A DNA stretch of 54,911 nucleotides from Basidiobolus ranarum (taxonomy: Eukaryota > Basidiobolomycota > Basidiobolomycetes > Basidiobolales). Where the stretch lies: the NCBI GenBank assembly GCA_040143965.1, contig JASJQH010000012.1:1-54911 (forward strand). The letters are read 5' to 3'. How positions within the stretch are numbered: position 1 is the stretch's first letter; every line of letters starts with the position of its first letter. The notes beneath the pieces were generated by a model. It did no database searches. It saw nothing but the letters and a program-made list of their open reading frames with translations, and was not told where the DNA came from. A program made the translations under genes and the position numbers. Positions 26,533-40,200 of this stretch are shown here, piece after piece.

Positions 26533-28422
26533 TTAAAAATCGAATTCTCCTCGGAAGGATTGAAGATCTCGTGAATCGCATCTAGCTGCCAGGTCAGGCC
26601 TGTTAATCATGTATAAAGTCATACGAAGTGTGTCCCAAACGTTACTAGACATGCCAACATCTCCGGATTGGGGCAGCTTGCCTTTGCCAGTGTCATCACC
26701 GCTTTGCAATGCCAAGGCTTGCAGCAGATGCTCGGCAGCTTCGCGGTGTTGACCCAAATTGATACAACTAACGGCCAAATTATATCTAGCACGGATGTAC
26801 GAGGGGTTGATCTCAAGGGCATTGAAGTAGGCATCAATGGCGCGGGCGGGGTCATTGGAATTGGCTAGAGTAGCACCCAGTTTATTCCATAGAAGGTAGT
26901 CATTTGGCTTAGACGCCAGGGCTGTTTGGAAGCAGTCTACCGCTTTGTCATATTCCTCAGATATGTTTAACAATACGCCTAAACCCACTTGAACATCAGG
27001 ATCAACATCCTGACTACCTTGCCTGGCGGCATCTAAGAATAAATTGGTCACTGCTGTGTGACGATCGCGGTCCATAGAGCCTTGAGTATTTATGATTTCG
27101 TGATATCGAGGATGATTACTTATCCATGATTGTAAGGCTTCATAGGCATCGTTGCGAAGACTTTCGTTGGTATATGATACTGCGAGAGCGATCCATGCCT
27201 CCAAGATTGTAGGGTCAATATCAATAGCACGTCGTAAAGCAGCAATGGCCTCTGGCTCTCTTTCATTTTCTTGTTGACGAATTCCAAGTTGATTCCAAGA
27301 AAGACCATCTTGAGGATTCAGTTGAACCTTAGCTTCGAGCATGAGGATTGAATCATTCAGATCGACAGCTTGAGAATCATCCTTTAACAATGTAGGATTA
27401 GCAAGATAGGGGTTGTTCTCTTGGAAATGATACTCATTGTACATGGGATGGTTTGCCCCAGCGCTTTGTTTGTCCCACTCGTTCTGAAGTTTACTCCATT
27501 CTTGGTCTTCATCCAAATTCTTGTATGCTTCTACCTCTTCATCAGAATCATCCCATATACTGTTGAATTCTTTTTGGCCTTCAGAATAGACGAATTCATT
27601 TGAAAGGCCCTCAGCATCGGCGTTTCCTTTAAGTTCATCAGCATGTTGAGTCTCGAATTCACCAGCCCAGGTATTGTTTTGTCCTGAGAACTCTTGTTCC
27701 CAACTTGCACCTTGTTTAGCCTCCTCAAAAGCCCGATCAAATTCAGCAGTTTCACTTGGCAACAGGTTGACATTTTCTTGTTCGTAACGAGCGAATTCGT
27801 CTTCCCAACCAGCTAACAAAAATCAATTGAGTTTTTTTGGATTGAACTATAGTAGATATATTCATATAGTTACCTTGTATATTAGGATTCTGATGTTGTC
27901 TAAATACGTTCTCAAACTCGGCAAAGTGAGGGTCAACACCACCTGATTGTAGTTCAGGTTGTTTCATGAAATCAGCAGTCCAGTCACCATGCATTGGTCC
28001 TCCAGGCATACCCTGAATATGGTCTAGTTCATGACCAAGTTGGTCGAAATTATACATATCCTCTACCATCACCCCTCCTTCAGCCAAGAACTCTTCGGTA
28101 AAGTTTCGTTCCATTACACCGGGACCAGCAGCTCCTCTGAAAGCCTAGTAAATAGAAATATTAAGTTTAAATAAATGAAACTATGGATTTATTCAATTTT
28201 ACTTACGCCACGACTAGAAGAGGCACTCATATCTTGAGAGAATCGGTCCTAGAAGAGTAAAAACATTCATTGAATATGGAGAATAAAAGGGTAGTAACTT
28301 TCAATAGTTCTTATTACCTGTTGTAGAGAGCGATCTTGCCCAAAACGTTTCATTAGACCATTCACTGGATTACCACTGGAGCAGTCAGCGCCCCCGCCAA
28401 CCATATCTTGAAAAGCGGACAT
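26533..28422 (-). CDS. PEX5: peroxisomal PTS1 receptor Pex5
   Basis: Exons 28422..28318, 28248..28207, 28144..27874 and 27812..26533 give 565 residues. The N-terminal conserved cysteine (C14), monoubiquitinated during receptor recycling, is present. Four WxxxF motifs (W104, W142, W177, W188), the binding sites for Pex14 and Pex13, lie in a disordered acidic region. The C-terminal half (about 260-530) is a TPR array (for example LSWNQLGIRQQENEREPEAI and LWNKLGATLANSNDP), which binds C-terminal SKL signals. It converges on the complex I gene with a 180-base gap. No PTS2-type extra domain seen. Confidence 0.96.
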
Positions 28423-29133
28423 TATATGTGTAATTTATGAAAGGGAATTCTATTCAAGAATATCGAGACGATAAAATAATATTGTAAAGTTGAGAATGAG
28501 CGATATCAAATTTCAAAGAACACTGAAGAGAAAACTCAACAACTTGGAGGTTTAGAAGATAGTAGAAATATAAAGTCTCTGCAGGTCGCAGTATTTACTT
28601 CCACAAGTGTTCAAGCAATTAAGCTAAGGGAGTAAGAGGGTTCACTTTAGTCACACATAATACCCTAATATGGAACAGATTATCAAGCAACTACTGAAAT
28701 CAATCTACTGATTAGTTTAGAACTCACTAAATTTTGAGGCAAAATTAGCGTCTTGTGGGTGCAGAGACGATTCTAGGGCCAGAAAATATCACACGCAAGC
28801 TCACATCTAAGATATCATTGTAACTCAATGATGGGCTTCGTCTACACTAGAAATCCATCTATTTATGAGAGTTTGTGGGAAATGGAAATCACTGAACATC
28901 AGCATCGTATTGAATTATTTAATCGAAAAAGTTCGAAAAAGAATGACTGGTAAGTGTTAGGTAGAAAGATAGGAAACAATTAACACCAGCGGTCGGTGTG
29001 CTAGCCAGATCAAATGGCGCATTAAATGACCCATTAAATAGAGACATCAACAAGAGCGTATGTGGAAATCTTACAATGTAGGCACCTTTATAACTAGACA
29101 ATTTAACTAGACAGTTGCCATTTAACTGCGCTC
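28423..29133. other. intergenic PEX5 promoter / PFA4 3' region
   Basis: About 710 bases between two minus-strand genes. A short repeated CATTAAAT string occurs near 29010-29035. No gene recognised. Confidence 0.5.
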
Positions 29134-30819
29134 TTACTCGGTCTTCATGGCCTTCATCTGAACACTAGTAATCCTTTGTCCAATTGGTTGATCATCGGTG
29201 TCACTATCATCGGATGGAGCATCTTCGCCTTCCTCCCCATAGGGATAGGCATTGCTGCCTCGATAGTAGAGAGACGAACGCGGATAGCCTTGTCCACTAA
29301 CATAATCATCACTACCTTCATCATCGTCGATGTAGTTTTCACTAAAATCTTCGCTTGCATCGCTATACATACCAAAATCCGACATCTTCTCGCGTTGCTC
29401 CATTGAAATATTAGGTACAATATAGCCCTCACTGCCTCGTCGATGACGTTGATAGAGTTCTTGTTCCGATGCAGGGATTACATCGGGCTTAACAATCCGC
29501 TGCTTGGGAACAAATGTGTTTGGTGGTCGATTTTTCTCAACAATGTATTCTGGCGGTGGCCAAATTACCGGAAGTTCTAAACAAAACGATATATCAGTAA
29601 TCATTCCAAATTACTAACAAAACACCAGTATATTTACTTAATCCATCGGCGACTGGATAATTCAAACCATCCCCGGGGACTGGAGAGGGCCACAGCCAAA
29701 GCCAAGGATTATCACCAAGTACCTGTTTGATATTCCTCAACACTCCTAAATGATAAGGATAATTGACCTTGTCCTGATTGACAGATATAAGTAAAGAGAG
29801 TCTCAATCATAACATTTGGTTCTACGTACTTTTTCAATACGCCCTTTCGAAACCATCTCATCGATTTTTTCGTTCTCCCACCCCTCAATGGTGGTAGTAT
29901 TCACACTCATACTCCAAAACTGCTGACCACTTAGAAATCCGACCAAAATGAGAACGAGGCCATCACCACATGTCGCCAATAAGAGCATAATTAACTCGAA
30001 TGTAGATGGGTACGGCTTATACCAATACTAAAGAAATTACTTTTATAAGCTTCAAGCTATTGTATGAGTTAATCGTCAGTATAAACTTACTCTAAAGTGA
30101 ACCGAATCATCGTATACTTCATATGCTCGAACACAGAGTAAATATAAACAAACTGAACACGTAACGTCCACGAAAAACAAGAATCGAATGAAATATCCGT
30201 AGTTATGATGGCCTACACATCCATTCACCCAAGGGCCTACAAACCATTTGAACATAAATTAGTGAAGAATTATAAAGTAATGAGGCAAGCACCAGATAAC
30301 AAGGACAAAAAGTCTTACAATGGTGATCCATTTTTAAAACACATCTGATTCACAAGTTGCCAAGGATTAGTTTATCTTCTGAAAGTTTAATCGTAAGTAC
30401 TGAAAGGAATACCTTTCACAACTACTACAATGATGAGATCTAGGGGGTTTGAATGCAGCACAAGTTCGGCAAAATCGAGGCTCATTATTTTTTTTCTTGA
30501 CTTCGATAATAGTGACATCCTCGCCTTCTAGTTTAGGCTCCTTTTTTAGGAATAGTCAATAAAGGCTCACTTATTTCAGTTGAGGAGAAATATTTCTTAC
30601 CCAGTTTTCAGGGATTTTGCCCGGATCAGTTATACAGGTCAAGTAATAATTCCAACACAGGAAGAATAAAAGAATATTAAAGGGAATAAGTATTGAAATG
30701 GAAGTCAAATTCCAGCCTCCATAGTGTGGTATCACTGCATATACTTGACAGGAAATGCCCAGAAAAGCAATCAAGAGACTAACTCCAGCGACAATAATTT
30801 GCCCAAAGTTAAAACTCAT
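29134..30819 (-). CDS. PFA4: DHHC palmitoyltransferase, Pfa4-like
   Basis: Exons 30819..30601, 30540..30413, 30344..30319, 30236..30091, 30027..29830, 29773..29638 and 29576..29134 give 431 residues. Two N-terminal membrane segments are followed by the cysteine-rich domain ([20 protein letters not shown]) and the catalytic DHHC (122-125). Two more membrane segments follow, then a TTxE motif ([12 protein letters not shown]). The C-terminal tail is acidic and Ser-rich. The enzyme adds palmitate to cysteines; yeast Pfa4 sits in the ER and acts on chitin synthase Chs3. A 26-base exon encodes part of the DHHC motif. Family membership is certain; assignment to Pfa4 rests on topology and overall similarity. 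Confidence 0.9.
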
Positions 30820-31364
30820 CTTTAACCAAACTGCTATATATTATTCAGATTCAGAGGCTCTATTGAAACTAAGGAGTTGAGCCAAGAATACTTTGAGACT
30901 TGCTATCCAAGTCTTAGGTAATTGATATCAGCTCTCTAGTAACGTTCATCAATAATTTTGGTTTCTGACGTGCAATTCGGTAAATTCTAGGTAAATCAAC
31001 TGACCCCTTTTATCTACCAGAATCGGATGATTTTGGAATATAGTATAGGCTAAAATCAAATTTGTTATAGAATAGGTATTATCTCATTTTGGCTAGATCG
31101 ATCAATTCTACTGGATTGTTGGATAAATACGATTAAATAATTGGAGTAGGATAATTTCCCAAAAGTACCAGCTGCAGAGTTGCTTTTGTTGATTAAATCA
31201 ATTCATATTCTATTTTTATTAATTGTTTTCTGTCATGATCCCTACGATGCATGATCGCCAGAAACTGGCAAAAAAGTTGGTTCAAGTTACGACTATTTTA
31301 AACTGCGAACAGTCTCGTAGTAACTACATCTCAAACACTTCTACCTAGTAACTCCATCGTAAAC
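30820..31364. promoter_or_regulatory. divergent promoter region PFA4 / MYO1
   Basis: About 545 AT-rich bases between divergent starts. No ORF or clear motif beyond generic AT runs. Confidence 0.45.
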
Positions 31365-34300
31365 ATGGTATTTGGCCAGTAAAGACATAATAAACTGATG
31401 TACGAAGTAATTTATTCTTTTTATTCTCACTATAATAGCCGCAGCCTTCGAAAGCTGATTGGAAAGACAGTTTCAAGAAAAAGCAAGTCGGTGTCTCCGA
31501 CATGACTTTGCTTTCAAAGGTTCACAACGACACCATCAATGATAATCTGGAGAAACGTTTTCAAAACGGTGACATCTACGTAAGCTATTTGTATGTAAAC
31601 TATCGTGTAACTCTTGTTTACCGAATTTTATTCTGTGGTGCCTTCATCTAGACCTATATTGGTCATGTATTAATCAGTGTAAATCCTTTCCGGGATCTTG
31701 GGATATATACTGAAGAAATACTTCGCAGTTATACCGGGAAAAATCGTCTCGAGGTAAAGAATGCCATATTTGTCTATTTGTTACTTATTCCTGACTTGAT
31801 GTTTCTTAGGTTCCTCCACATGTTTATGCCATTGCCGAAGCCTCTTATTATAACATGGTGAGCTACAAAGAGAACCAGTGTGTCATCATTAGGTAGTTCA
31901 AACAAGTTGTTTCTCTTTTATCATGTTGCATAAATTCAAATTCAATTCTTTTCATATAGTGGAGAATCTGGTGCTGGTAAAACTGGTAAGTCTTCTCTAT
32001 CTTCTTTCAACTATGTTATTTGGTAATAATCATTTTGGACCTATTTTATTGTTTTAAACAGAGGCTGCCAAAAAGGTAAATTCTATAGTACGTTCGCACT
32101 TTAGCGATCTCATTATAACTTTGCCACTTAATGCAGATTATGGAGTATATTGCTACGGTATCTGGTGAACAATCCTCTTCTATTAAGGAGATTAAAGATA
32201 TGGTCCTTGCTACCAATCCCCTTCTTGAAAGTTTCGGTTGTGCTAAAACCCTCAGAAATAACAATTCAAGTCGTCATGTAAGAGATTTAGCCAACATTCG
32301 ATTAAATCTGTATTTGTTTTCTAACGCTACCAAAGGGTAAATATTTGGAGATCAAGTTCAACCAAAACGGTGAGCCTGTTGGCGCCAACATTACCAACTA
32401 TCTTCTTGAAAAGGTTTGTGTCCTTCATTTAGTTTATTGGTTTATGGAAATATATTAAGACCCTTCTTATCTAGGGAAGAATCGTCTCACAAATTGAGAA
32501 CGAAAGAAATTTCCATATCTTTTACCAATTTTGCAAAAGCGCTTCCGATCATTACAAAGGTATTTCTTACACTTTCTGTCGAAAGAGCTTTAACGTGAGT
32601 GATGAAATATTAACATTCTAATCTAGAATTGTTTGGAGTTGCTGGGCCTGAAAATTTCTTTTACACTGCTCAAAGTGGTTGTTTAGAAGTTGAAGGAATA
32701 GACGATATTGCCGACTATCAAGAGACTTTGGTTTGTGCAGTTCACACTTAAACTTGCAACATAGTGTTTACTTACCTAATTGTTTGCTAATTCTAGCGTG
32801 CTATGAATATCGTTGGTTTGTCGCAAGAGGAGCAGGACAACATTCACAGAACATTGAGTGCGATTTTATGGGTTGGTAATGCCCAATTTGAAGAAGGAGA
32901 TGACGGTCAAGCCTTCATATCCGACCCCAATGTTACTCAGTTTATTGCCTATCTTCTTGAGGTGGATCCTCAGCTTTTGAGCAAAGCTCTCACCACCCGT
33001 ATCATTGAAACTAAAAGAGGTGGATTAAGAGGCTCTGTCTATGAAGTTCCTCTTAATCAAACCCAGGCAGTTGCTGTACGTGATGCTTTGGCCAAAGCTT
33101 TGTATGATCGTATGTTCGAATGGATTGTCGCTAGAGTTAATGTTGCTCTGAAAGAAAGAACGAAGTCTGATTACGTAATTGGTGTCTTGGATATCTACGG
33201 TTTCGAGATTTTTGAGCACAACAGTTTCGAACAACTTTGTATCAATTATGTAAATGAGAAACTTCAGCAGATTTTCATTGAGCTTACCCTTAAGGCCGAA
33301 CAAGAAGAATACGTTAGTGAGAAGATCAAGTGGACTCCTATCAATTTCTTCAATAACAAGATTGTGTGCGACTTGATCGAAGAAAAGCGCCCACCTGGCA
33401 TTTTCGCAGCCATGAATGACGCTTGTGCCACCGCCCATGCTGATTCTGCAGCGGCTGATCAGTCCCTCATTCAACGCTTAACTATGTGCTCACATAATCC
33501 ACATTTTGAATCCCGTGGTGTTCAATTCGTGATCAAGCATTATGCTGGTGATGTGGTTTACAGCACCAGTGGAATGACTGACAAAAACAAAGACCAGTTA
33601 CTCAAGGATCTTCTGGATCTTGTTCATACTAGTGGCAACTCTTATCTGTCGGATCTTTTCCCTGAAGAAGTCAACAAAGATTCGAAGAAACGTCCACCTA
33701 CTGCCAGTGACAAGATCAAATCTTCCGCTGGGGCACTTGTACACAATCTGATGCAAGCACAACCCTCATATATTCGTTGCATTAAGCCCAACTCCAACAA
33801 GAGTTCCAAAGAGTTCGATCAAAAGATGGTACTTCATCAAGTGAAATACCTTGGTCTTTGTGAAAATATTCGAGTTCGTCGTGCTGGTTTTGCTTATCGT
33901 CAAACATTTGAAAAATTCGTTGAAAGATTCTATTTGCTCTCTGGAAAAACCTCCTACGCTGGTGAATACATCTGGCAAGGGGATGCTAAATCTGGTACTG
34001 AAAGAATTCTTAGAGATACTGGAATTGTGGATGAAGAGTGGCAACTCGGTGTGACTAAAGCTTTCATAAGACATCCCGAAACTCTATGGGCTCTTGAGCA
34101 CTTGCGTGACCGTTACTGGCATAATATGGCCATCCGTATTCAACGTGCATTCCGAAACTATCTCCAATATAAGCATGAATGTGCCACTCGTATTCAACGT
34201 TGCTTCAGGAAAAATAAGGATCAAATTGCTTTTGTTCAACTTCGTGATTATGGTCATCAGGTTTTGGCCGGAAGAAAAGAGAGAAGAAGATTCTCTCTTT

Positions 34301-35808
34301 TGAGTATGCGTCGTTTCATGGGAGATTATCTAGGAGTCGGTGGTAATGGGACCGCAAGTGAACCACTTAGAAATGCCTGTGGATTTGGATCTGAACAAGT
34401 AGTTTTCAGTGGTAAAATTCAACTACTTGCACCTCGTCCTCTTCGTTCAAGTAAGCCCAGCCCTCGTAATTTAGTGATGACTACTTCTGCAATTTACATC
34501 GTGATGATCGTTGTTGAGAGAAAACTGGCCACCATGAAACTTGAAAGAAAAGTCGGTCTTAATGCTATCAAGGACATTAACATGTCTCATTTAAGAGACG
34601 ACTGGATGGTCATCAATGTCCAAGGTGAACCATCGTTGGTGTTTTCTGTCGATTTCAAGACTGAATTGACCACCCATCTACTTCAAAGATCCAACGGTCG
34701 TATCACAGTGAATATCAGTCAACAATGCGAGTATTTGAACAAATCATGCAAACCTGGCACACTTAAATTCGCCAAAGATCCATCCATTACAAGAGATGCT
34801 GTTTACAAGAATCATGTTGTAAGCGTTGGTGAAGGTGAACCAGCTAATAGTGTATCCATGCCTCCATGTAAGAAGAATGAAGCCGCTGTTCGTCCAATCA
34901 CCACTGGAAAACTTTTACGAAAGGGAGGCCCCAGTCAAAGTAAGCCCGTACCTCAAGCTCGTCCACTTCCTCAAGAACAACCTCGTGTCCTTCCCAATAA
35001 TTCACGCACTGCTACTCAACCTAAATATGGTTCTCAGCCACCTCAATCTGCTCAGACCACTCAACAGCCAATCAATCCGGTTGCTCAACCCAAGTTCAGT
35101 CCTCAACCTACTCAACAACCAGTCAACCCAATTGCTGAAGCAATTACAAATAGAGTTGTTCCAAATAGACCTACTCGGGCCAGCCCACCTCCGGCACCAG
35201 CGCCACCTCCACCACCACCACCTTCCAAGCCCAGATTCAAAGCCATATATGACTTCAATACTGGAGGAGATGGTGAGATGGGACTGAAAAAAGATGAGAT
35301 AATGGAGATTGTAGAAAAGGATGATAATGGTTGGTGGTTAGCGAAAAAGGAGGACGGATCAGAAGGTTGGGTTCCCTCAAACTATTTGGTAGAAATAGAA
35401 GAGGTTAAACCTCTGGCTCCTCCCTCTCGCCCTAGCAAACCACAGGTTGCTAAACCACCCTCTCCTCCAGTGGAAGCCCAAAGAGAGGTATATCAACAAT
35501 CTCCACCTATGTCCAACGCTGAACAAGCTAGCGCCTCCACTGTTCCTAGTTGGAAAGCAGAACTTGCTGCCCGTAATGCATCCAGATCATCCACTTCATT
35601 CGGTCAAGATCCCGTTCCTTCTCAAAGACCAGTTCCTAGTGTTGGAGCACAAAGGAATCCAGTAATTCCGGCTAGACCTGGAGCACCTACTGCCTCTTCC
35701 CGACCCTTCATCGCTCCTAAACCAGGAAGTATGAATGGAAACAGCAATATAGCTAGATTGCAATCGGTTCTGGCTCAAGGGCCTATGGGACAGCCAAGGA
35801 AAGAATAA
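31365..35808 (+). CDS. MYO1: class I myosin (Myo1/Myo5 type)
   Basis: Exons 31365..31367, 31439..31579, 31652..31753, 31810..31892, 31960..31985, 32062..32075, 32137..32277, 32336..32413, 32475..32559, 32627..32730 and 32797..35808 give 1262 residues. The motor has the P-loop GESGAGKT, switch I NNNSSRHGKYLEI, and the TEDS-rule serine (S339 in [10 protein letters not shown]), the PAK-type phosphosite. Two IQ motifs (about 702-736), a membrane-binding TH1 domain, a Pro-rich TH2 and an SH3 (about 1066-1123) follow. It drives endocytic actin patches at the plasma membrane. The acidic DDW-type Arp2/3-binding end of most fungal homologues is absent; the protein ends GPMGQPRKE. Exon 1 codes only the initiator Met, and exon 6 is 14 bases. 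Confidence 0.95.
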
Positions 35809-36118
35809 GAGATATTTTAATATCGATAAATTTTTATATAAACATGGCACACTTCTTTTATTTACCAAATCCTTAGCTTTAATATATCTCGAGATAATTT
35901 CGATGAAAATCTAAATCCCAAGATAATTAGATTTTCCCTTTGACATTATAAATTCCCCATATCAATAGTATGTAGAGATGATCAAAAAGAAACCTTTCAA
36001 TCCCAGCCACCCTAACCTAGGCTTACCTTATCTACACCAAATATCAATGAAACACAGTAAGGAATTTTCAATCCATCAAGAGGAATTTAATAAATATAGT
36101 AAATCTAAATGACTTTTT
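35809..36118. other. intergenic between converging genes
   Basis: About 310 AT-rich bases holding the 3' UTRs of MYO1 and RPS19. Nothing else seen. Confidence 0.5.
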
Positions 36119-36547
36119 TTAATTTAATTTAGCTACTTGTGCACTAATACGATCAAGATCACGTTGACCATCTTGAGTAAGTTTACGACCACCATTATCT
36201 GACTTCTCAATGATATTGATCTTTTCCAAAGATTGAAGAACTTTACGAGCAACGGAACCAGAACCGTCAGCATGATGAGAGGGACGTGAACCACGGTTCT
36301 TACTACCACCATGAAGTCTCTTCAAGTGACCAACACCAACTGACTTGTGAAGGTATACGTGACGTGCAACTGAGGCAGCTCTAACATAAAACCAGTCTTG
36401 GTTATAGGGACCTAATTCCTTGTAGGTGGCAGTCTTGGCAAGATCTACCCACTTGGGAACTTCGAGTTTGTTGGAACGCTTCAAATGTGCGGCATAAGCT
36501 TTGATGAAATCGTGGGCGTTGACGTCCTTGACAGTGATACCAGCCAT
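36119..36547 (-). CDS. RPS19: 40S ribosomal protein S19
   Basis: Continuous ORF of 142 residues, the eS19 length, beginning MAGITVKDVNAHDFIKAYA and containing KLEVPKWVD, DWFYVRAASVARHVYL and GSVARKVLQSLEKI. It is part of the small-subunit head and is needed for 18S rRNA maturation. The ATG follows directly on a TATAG acceptor-like string, so an intron in the 5' UTR is possible but its donor was not identified. Confidence 0.97.
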   Translation of the reverse strand: MAGITVKDVNAHDFIKAYAAHLKRSNKLEVPKWVDLAKTATYKELGPYNQDWFYVRAASVARHVYLHKSVGVGHLKRLHGGSKNRGSRPSHHADGSGSVARKVLQSLEKINIIEKSDNGGRKLTQDGQRDLDRISAQVAKLN

Positions 36548-37226
36548 CTATATCAATATCAACGTATTTTTAGCTTCTTCTGGAAAGGATATTATATCTA
36601 TGTATCTATATATCATGAAAAATTTCGAAGGAGAATGGGAGGGGGTAGGAAATATTTAACTGACAAGGTGATGGTTTAGAAGGTATATTATAAATATGTT
36701 GTTTTTAACGACTCCATGGGACTCCACTTGAATAACAAACTTCGTTTAAAAAGGTAAGGTTGACTTTGAGGATTTGAAAAGGAAACATATTCGAATAAAA
36801 ATATCACTCTACTTAGATTGTAAAATCATTTTCAATTACCAACCTTGGTTTGTTCTGTTCGAAGGAAAAAGAGAACGAACACACATTACACATAAGACCT
36901 TATACGAAATTAAAAAAAGTGAAAAAAAACCTAATGTTTTAACAAAATTCATCATCAAATTGAAACTAGGGTAATTATTGAGATTGGGAATTTATCGATC
37001 TTTGGATATGAATCTCTATCTCTCCCGTTATTATCTAGAAATATGTTCGGATAATAGGTGCATTTATAAGTTAGATATTTATTGATATTTGATTCATATG
37101 CAAATTAATAAAGAAAGGTGCTCAGCTCAACTTTAGTTCGCTTTATTGAAGTGACAACGATTGGTGTAAGGCAACGTTTCCTACTAATAAATATGTGTAC
37201 AAAGACACTTGATGGATTCTCAAACT
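36548..37226. other. intergenic RPS19 promoter / oligopeptidase 3' region
   Basis: About 680 bases. A G-rich string (GGAGGGGGTAGG near 36630) lies about 90 bases upstream of RPS19 and could be a ribosomal-gene promoter element. A 66-codon frame at 36774-36974 is low-complexity and unsupported. Confidence 0.45.
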
Positions 37227-40200
37227 TTAAGGAGTCCATTGACTCTTCAAGCTTAATGCCATAAATGAGAGACGGTCTGTAACTTCATCGATCTAAATAA
37301 AATATCGGATTAAATTCATGTATTTTAAGTCACTAATGATATGGGTATTCGGTGTTTAACTTACTCTCTTCTTGGTTGGTTTACCCGCGCCATGACCGGC
37401 CTAGAGTACAATATCAATCAAATCAACGGATGTTTAATGGCTTCAAGATTTTTAGATTCTTACCTTTGTATCCACTCGAATAATCAAAGGATTGACGTTC
37501 TCGTGACAAAGATGCTGAAGTGTCGCAATCAACTTGTGAGAGTGTAAAGGCACACTACAAGGTAGAGTCAGTTAATATCTCTAGAGTTTCTGGGAGTTAT
37601 ATCAAGGTGTAAGCTTACACTCGGTCATCGTGATCGCCAGTGGTTAACATATAGGGCGGGTATGGTTTCTTTGTTTGAACATTATGTAATGGCGAATATT
37701 TGTAGATAAAGTCGAAGTCTTCTGGGCTGTCTGGATTTCCGTAGTCAGATTTCCTATGCATTAGGTAAGAATAAATGGAAATAGAAGACTGGGAGATCAT
37801 ATGTAATTAGTTACCAGGCATGTCCAATGGTAAACTTATGGAATCTCAACATGTCCATCACGCTGAAATATAAATTGCACGAGTTAATAATGGTTCATCA
37901 TTAGGCTATGAATATCCTACTTACCCCACATCAGCAACTCCGCATCCGAAAAGCTCGGGAGCTTGATTCATACAGGCACCTAGGTTTGTAGAAGATGTGT
38001 TATTATGTATTCCTGGGGTGTTTAGTCTACGATAAAGGCAGTCTTACCTACTAACAAGCCACCGTTTGATCCACCATTGATGGCAATCCTTATCGGAGAA
38101 AGGTTGATGAGAGATGTGAAAAAAGAACGAAGTTCAAGAGAGGAATCTACTTACTTCTCTGGTTGAGTATACTTCTTCTCTATCAGGTATTTGGCTGCAT
38201 ATTGGAAGTCATCGAATACATTCTGCTTCTTGGCGAGAGTTCCAGCTTGATGCCATTCTTCGCCATACTCACTAATAAATCAGAAGGTTAGAAGATACGA
38301 ATGGTAATGGTGAAATTATTGTCGAATTTACCCTCCACCCCGTAAATTGGGGATTGCAACTACTCCATTGAAATGCTTCATAAAAGCAATCCAAGATGGA
38401 CTGAACATGGGTGATAATGAGATGCTGAAACCACCATATCCGTAGAGTAATGTGGGGTTATTTCCATCCATTGGTAAATCCTGTATTTACAGAGTGAATA
38501 AATGAACTCAATCAGTAATGGTGATATTTCCTTATACCTTTTTATGGTTGATAAACATGGGGATCTTGGTACCATCTTTAGACTCGTAGAAGATTTGTTC
38601 GGTAACAAACTCATCGCTATCAAAGCCAGAAACCTTGGTTGTTCTGAACACAGACAATCTCTGCTCCTCGTCAACTTCTTTTGAGAAGGAATACCGATAG
38701 ATGATACCAGGATTGAGGAAAGAGGCAAAAGAAAAGAATAGTTCATCGAATTGACGACGGGTGGACAACGATGTAACTGTTCCAATTGGGGTTGGAATAT
38801 CCTTGAGTACAGAACCTGTCTTCAAATCATGAATGCGTACAACATTCTGCAATTAACCCAAGAGAGGTTTGTCAGTCAATGTGTCTGTGAACTCTCATAG
38901 CCATTTGAAGGGGAACAAACCTTGACGTCTTCCAAGTAGATAGTAACAAGGTTGCTTTGATTAGTACAACGAACAGTTTCCAACACGCCCTTTTGCTCGG
39001 GTATCAACTCCACGAAGCCCTAACAAAACAAAAGGTTGGTCATGGTAGATCGAGAAAGACGCGGTGCTCAGCTCGTTACCTCTTTGGGGTTATTCAAATC
39101 ATATTTGACAATCTTGTATCTAGGGGCGTTCAAATTGGTTTTGAAGTAGAAGAGTGAATCATCGTTGGCAATGCTATAAGTGATGATGTTAGTATTCGTG
39201 GATACGAGATTGATGTTGAATCCAGATGAACAGTACTAGCTATACTCGGCGTCCAGGTTGTCCACAATCTTGTTATACTCTATTTTGTCTAATACAACGA
39301 GATCAGTTGAGATTTCTGTATGCCAAATCAAAATCCAAAATACCTGTAATGGCACCACCGGTTTTCTTGAGATCGGCAATGAAGAGCTTATTAACCGGGT
39401 CGCAGGTCTCTGAGATCGAAAGGATCAAAAAATCACCATCATCAGTGACTTCTGAGCCAAACATATAATGAGGATGCTCAGGATCCTTGAAGATCATGAT
39501 GTCTTCTTCTTGGGAAGTTCCAATTCGATGGAAGTACAGCTAAATGATGAAACGACCCCATATTCAGTATATAGAACAGAGTCAGATATAGTTTAAAAAC
39601 CAACCATGGCATTAGTATTGCTGCCAGTTTCAGTGCCAGCTTTGTCGTCGCCCACAGAGGGCTTGGGATATCTCTATTTTGAAATGAAGCCAGCGTTAAT
39701 ACCTTTCAATGACCTAGCTATAGTTTCTCACTCATACATTGTAAAAGAATCCAGAGTCATCATGGGCCCAAGTAATTTTGGTAAATTTGGCCCAGCGGAT
39801 TTGATCCTCAAGGTCTTGACCGCTAGCATCAGTGTATTTGACGTGAATAGTAACCCAATCACTACCACTTTTACTGATACCATAACCAAAGAGTTTCCCA
39901 CTATCAGAAAACCCATAAGTGTTTAATGAAGCAGTACCGTCAGCTTCAAGAGTATTAGGCTGATTTGGGATTCAACGTTAGCAAAGAATGATGTAAAATA
40001 ATCAAGGTTTAAGCATTATACATACATCCAAGAAGACGGTTGGTTCAGCATTCAATGATTTTTGTTGGTACAGGATACTAACAGGTACATAAAGAATTAA
40101 TAGCGTTCAGAGAGTTACATTAAGATAAACAGACATCGTTCAAACCTTTGAGGTTGTAAGCCGCTATTGTAGAAATAGTAGTAATAATCCCCACGTTTGA

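Noticed and set aside
36774-36974. 66-codon Lys-rich frame upstream of RPS19
   Set aside because: Low complexity in AT-rich DNA; no conserved feature.
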